DNA from: Lytechinus variegatus
Taxonomy: Eukaryota > Echinodermata > Echinoidea > Temnopleuroida > Toxopneustidae
Direction of reading: 5' to 3'
Assembly (NCBI RefSeq): GCF_018143015.1
Contig: NC_054751.1
Location: 28,068,783-28,132,782, forward strand
DNA length: 64,000 bases
Position numbers and translations under genes: made by a program. The number at the start of each line of letters is the position of its first letter. Position 1 is the stretch's first letter. This document shows positions 62,709-64,000 of the stretch, one piece after another. The notes under the pieces were generated by a model. That model was given only the letters and a program-made list of their open reading frames with translations, did no database searches and was not told the origin of the DNA.

Positions 62709-64000
62709 GATTTTTTTTTTTTGTTTTAAATCATATTTATTTCTTCCTCATATCACATGTAAAAAAAAAAAATATATATATATATAACATGACATTAAAA
62801 CTTAATTGTTTCAAGTTAACACATTAACATTTCAACATGGTGAGAAAAGGAATATATATAAATTTCAAATGGATACTTAAAATTAATCTGCTCAAATTTT
62901 TTTAACAACTTATAATCACGAAGGGATAAATACAGAACAGAATCCGGGTACAATAGCAAAAATCTAAATTACGGAAATAAACTTATAATCTGTATATAAA
63001 ACTCAAAATTCTCCATACTCTTCAATCAAACTGATTAATGAGGAAGTTATATTAATAAAAAAACATACACACAACTTAAAACCAGACCCTTAGCTACACT
63101 TAACCCCCCTACCCCCATAAACTACAAATAAAGAATAATAATAATGGTAATAAAAAAAAAAAAAAAAAAAAAACCTAAGTGGTGGAAGACTGTGAGGCTG
63201 ATTCGTCAAAGTGCTCCCATTTTCTTAAATGAAATGCCAAGGTTCCCCTTTCCGTTGCAAGCCGTTTCTCTTCTTTTCTATTTTCAATTAATTTATCTCT
63301 AATTTCCTTTACATTTGGAGGTAACCCCTTTTCCCTACCATGGAAGATCATGAATTTTATCAAAATCATAATGTGGTTTAATAATTGTTCTGTTTTTACA
63401 TTAGTCCCATTTATTCCAATATGAATTTGTTTCCAAGATATTCTCCTAAGAAACGGTAAGTTTAATTTATCAGCACATTTCTCCCACAGTCTTTTAATTA
63501 TATTACATTCAAAAAATACATGTTGGTATGTTTCTTCTGAAGTATTACAATATGAACACAACCCATTTATCCGAAGTTTGAATCTGTGTAGATGATGGTT
63601 CGTATAGACTATTCTATACAATAATTTAAACTGAAACTCTCTCAATTTGCAAACTAATGTGCACAACCTTGGTCGAACAAAAATCTTTTCCACTTCCTTA
63701 ACTGTTATATTATAAACTTCCATTAAGTTATAAAAAGCAGAGCTAATTTCTACATTATTGCTAATTTGACTTCTATAAACCATTTTTGCATTTATTTCTT
63801 CAAATTTATAAACTTTCTTTGTAAATACTATTTCTAGGCTGAGGCCACAGTGGATAGACTTCCTTTCCGGCTGAACGTTTCTTTTCCATTCATGAGGAAT
63901 TATTGAATATATTTTTCCAATTTTTGTAATTTCTTCTTTACTTAAACCCTTTAAAATAAAATAAGCATCCTTTTTCAATAACCCTTTTTCATCACAAATA
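62709..64000 (-). mobile_element. 3' part of an L1/Tx1-like LINE, running off the window
   Basis: On the minus strand an ORF2 C-terminus is followed by an A-rich 3' UTR and ends in a poly(A) seen as T13 at 62709-62721. Poly(A) tails fit the L1 group, unlike the short-repeat tails of the other LINEs here. The 5' part and any target duplication lie outside. Confidence 0.8.
63175..64000 (-). CDS. LINE ORF2 C-terminus with zinc-binding (zf-RVT) motif, partial
   Basis: The frame is open to the window edge (it reads ICDEKGLLKKDAYF and on). The segment FKLLYRIVYTNHHLHRFKLR followed by CSYCNTSEETYQHVFFEC is the Cys-Cys-His-Cys zinc motif found after the reverse transcriptase in L1/Tx1-type LINEs. 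The frame stops at TAG/TAA-type codon at 63175-63177. The reverse-transcriptase core would lie beyond the window. Confidence 0.85.
   Translation of the reverse strand, partial: ICDEKGLLKKDAYFILKGLSKEEITKIGKIYSIIPHEWKRNVQPERKSIHCGLSLEIVFTKKVYKFEEINAKMVYRSQISNNVEISSAFYNLMEVYNITVKEVEKIFVRPRLCTLVCKLREFQFKLLYRIVYTNHHLHRFKLRINGLCSYCNTSEETYQHVFFECNIIKRLWEKCADKLNLPFLRRISWKQIHIGINGTNVKTEQLLNHIMILIKFMIFHGREKGLPPNVKEIRDKLIENRKEEKRLATERGTLAFHLRKWEHFDESASQSSTT

Overview
The window is animal nuclear DNA, most likely from a sea urchin. Three things point there: one spliced gene with GT-AG introns of 0.35 to 4.1 kb; a very dense load of short repeats of the kinds common in echinoids (tRNA-derived SINEs, TTAA-flanked palindromic MITEs, hAT-like elements with G-rich ends, ATC microsatellites); and CR1/L2-like and L1/Tx1-like LINEs. 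A Lytechinus-like echinoid is my guess from the look of the repeats; the species is not proven by the sequence.

Region 1 to about 24 kb holds the only host protein gene found. It is a plus-strand, 15-coding-exon gene for an M17 leucyl-aminopeptidase-family protein of 514 residues (family of C. elegans W07G4.4). All 14 introns keep the reading frame and have GT-AG ends, and all seven canonical metal-binding and catalytic residues of M17 enzymes are present. Its introns carry SINEs, MITEs, duplicated non-coding segments, a 0.8-kb ATC microsatellite and a polypurine tract. A 23-bp tandem repeat with a hairpin core lies just past the likely 3' end.

Region 24 to 48.6 kb has no host gene and is a transposon graveyard. 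A family of about 140-bp elements with CAGGGGCC ends appears three times, two copies with clean 5-bp target duplications. A 9.6-kb composite (28121-37719) has matched ends and an exact 8-bp target duplication; inside it are a truncated LINE, a Tc1/mariner-like element, a fold-back element, a 1.8-kb minisatellite and a 1-kb polypyrimidine tract. A second nest (about 41063-46294) has inverted arms and contains two more hAT-like elements with 8-bp duplications. Elements with different ends share one internal tandem repeat built on GCGAGCGCGAAGCGCGAGC.

Region 48.8 to 56.1 kb is an RNA-gene region: one tRNA-Pro(TGG) on the plus strand, then an array of about 880-bp units, each with a minus-strand tRNA-Ile(AAT). 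The array is split by a CR1/L2-like LINE with an uninterrupted 986-residue endonuclease/reverse-transcriptase ORF.

Region 56.1 to 62.7 kb shows only microsatellites and a LINE 3' scrap. The window ends inside the 3' part of an L1/Tx1-like LINE on the minus strand. No CRISPR array, operon or bacterial feature is present.
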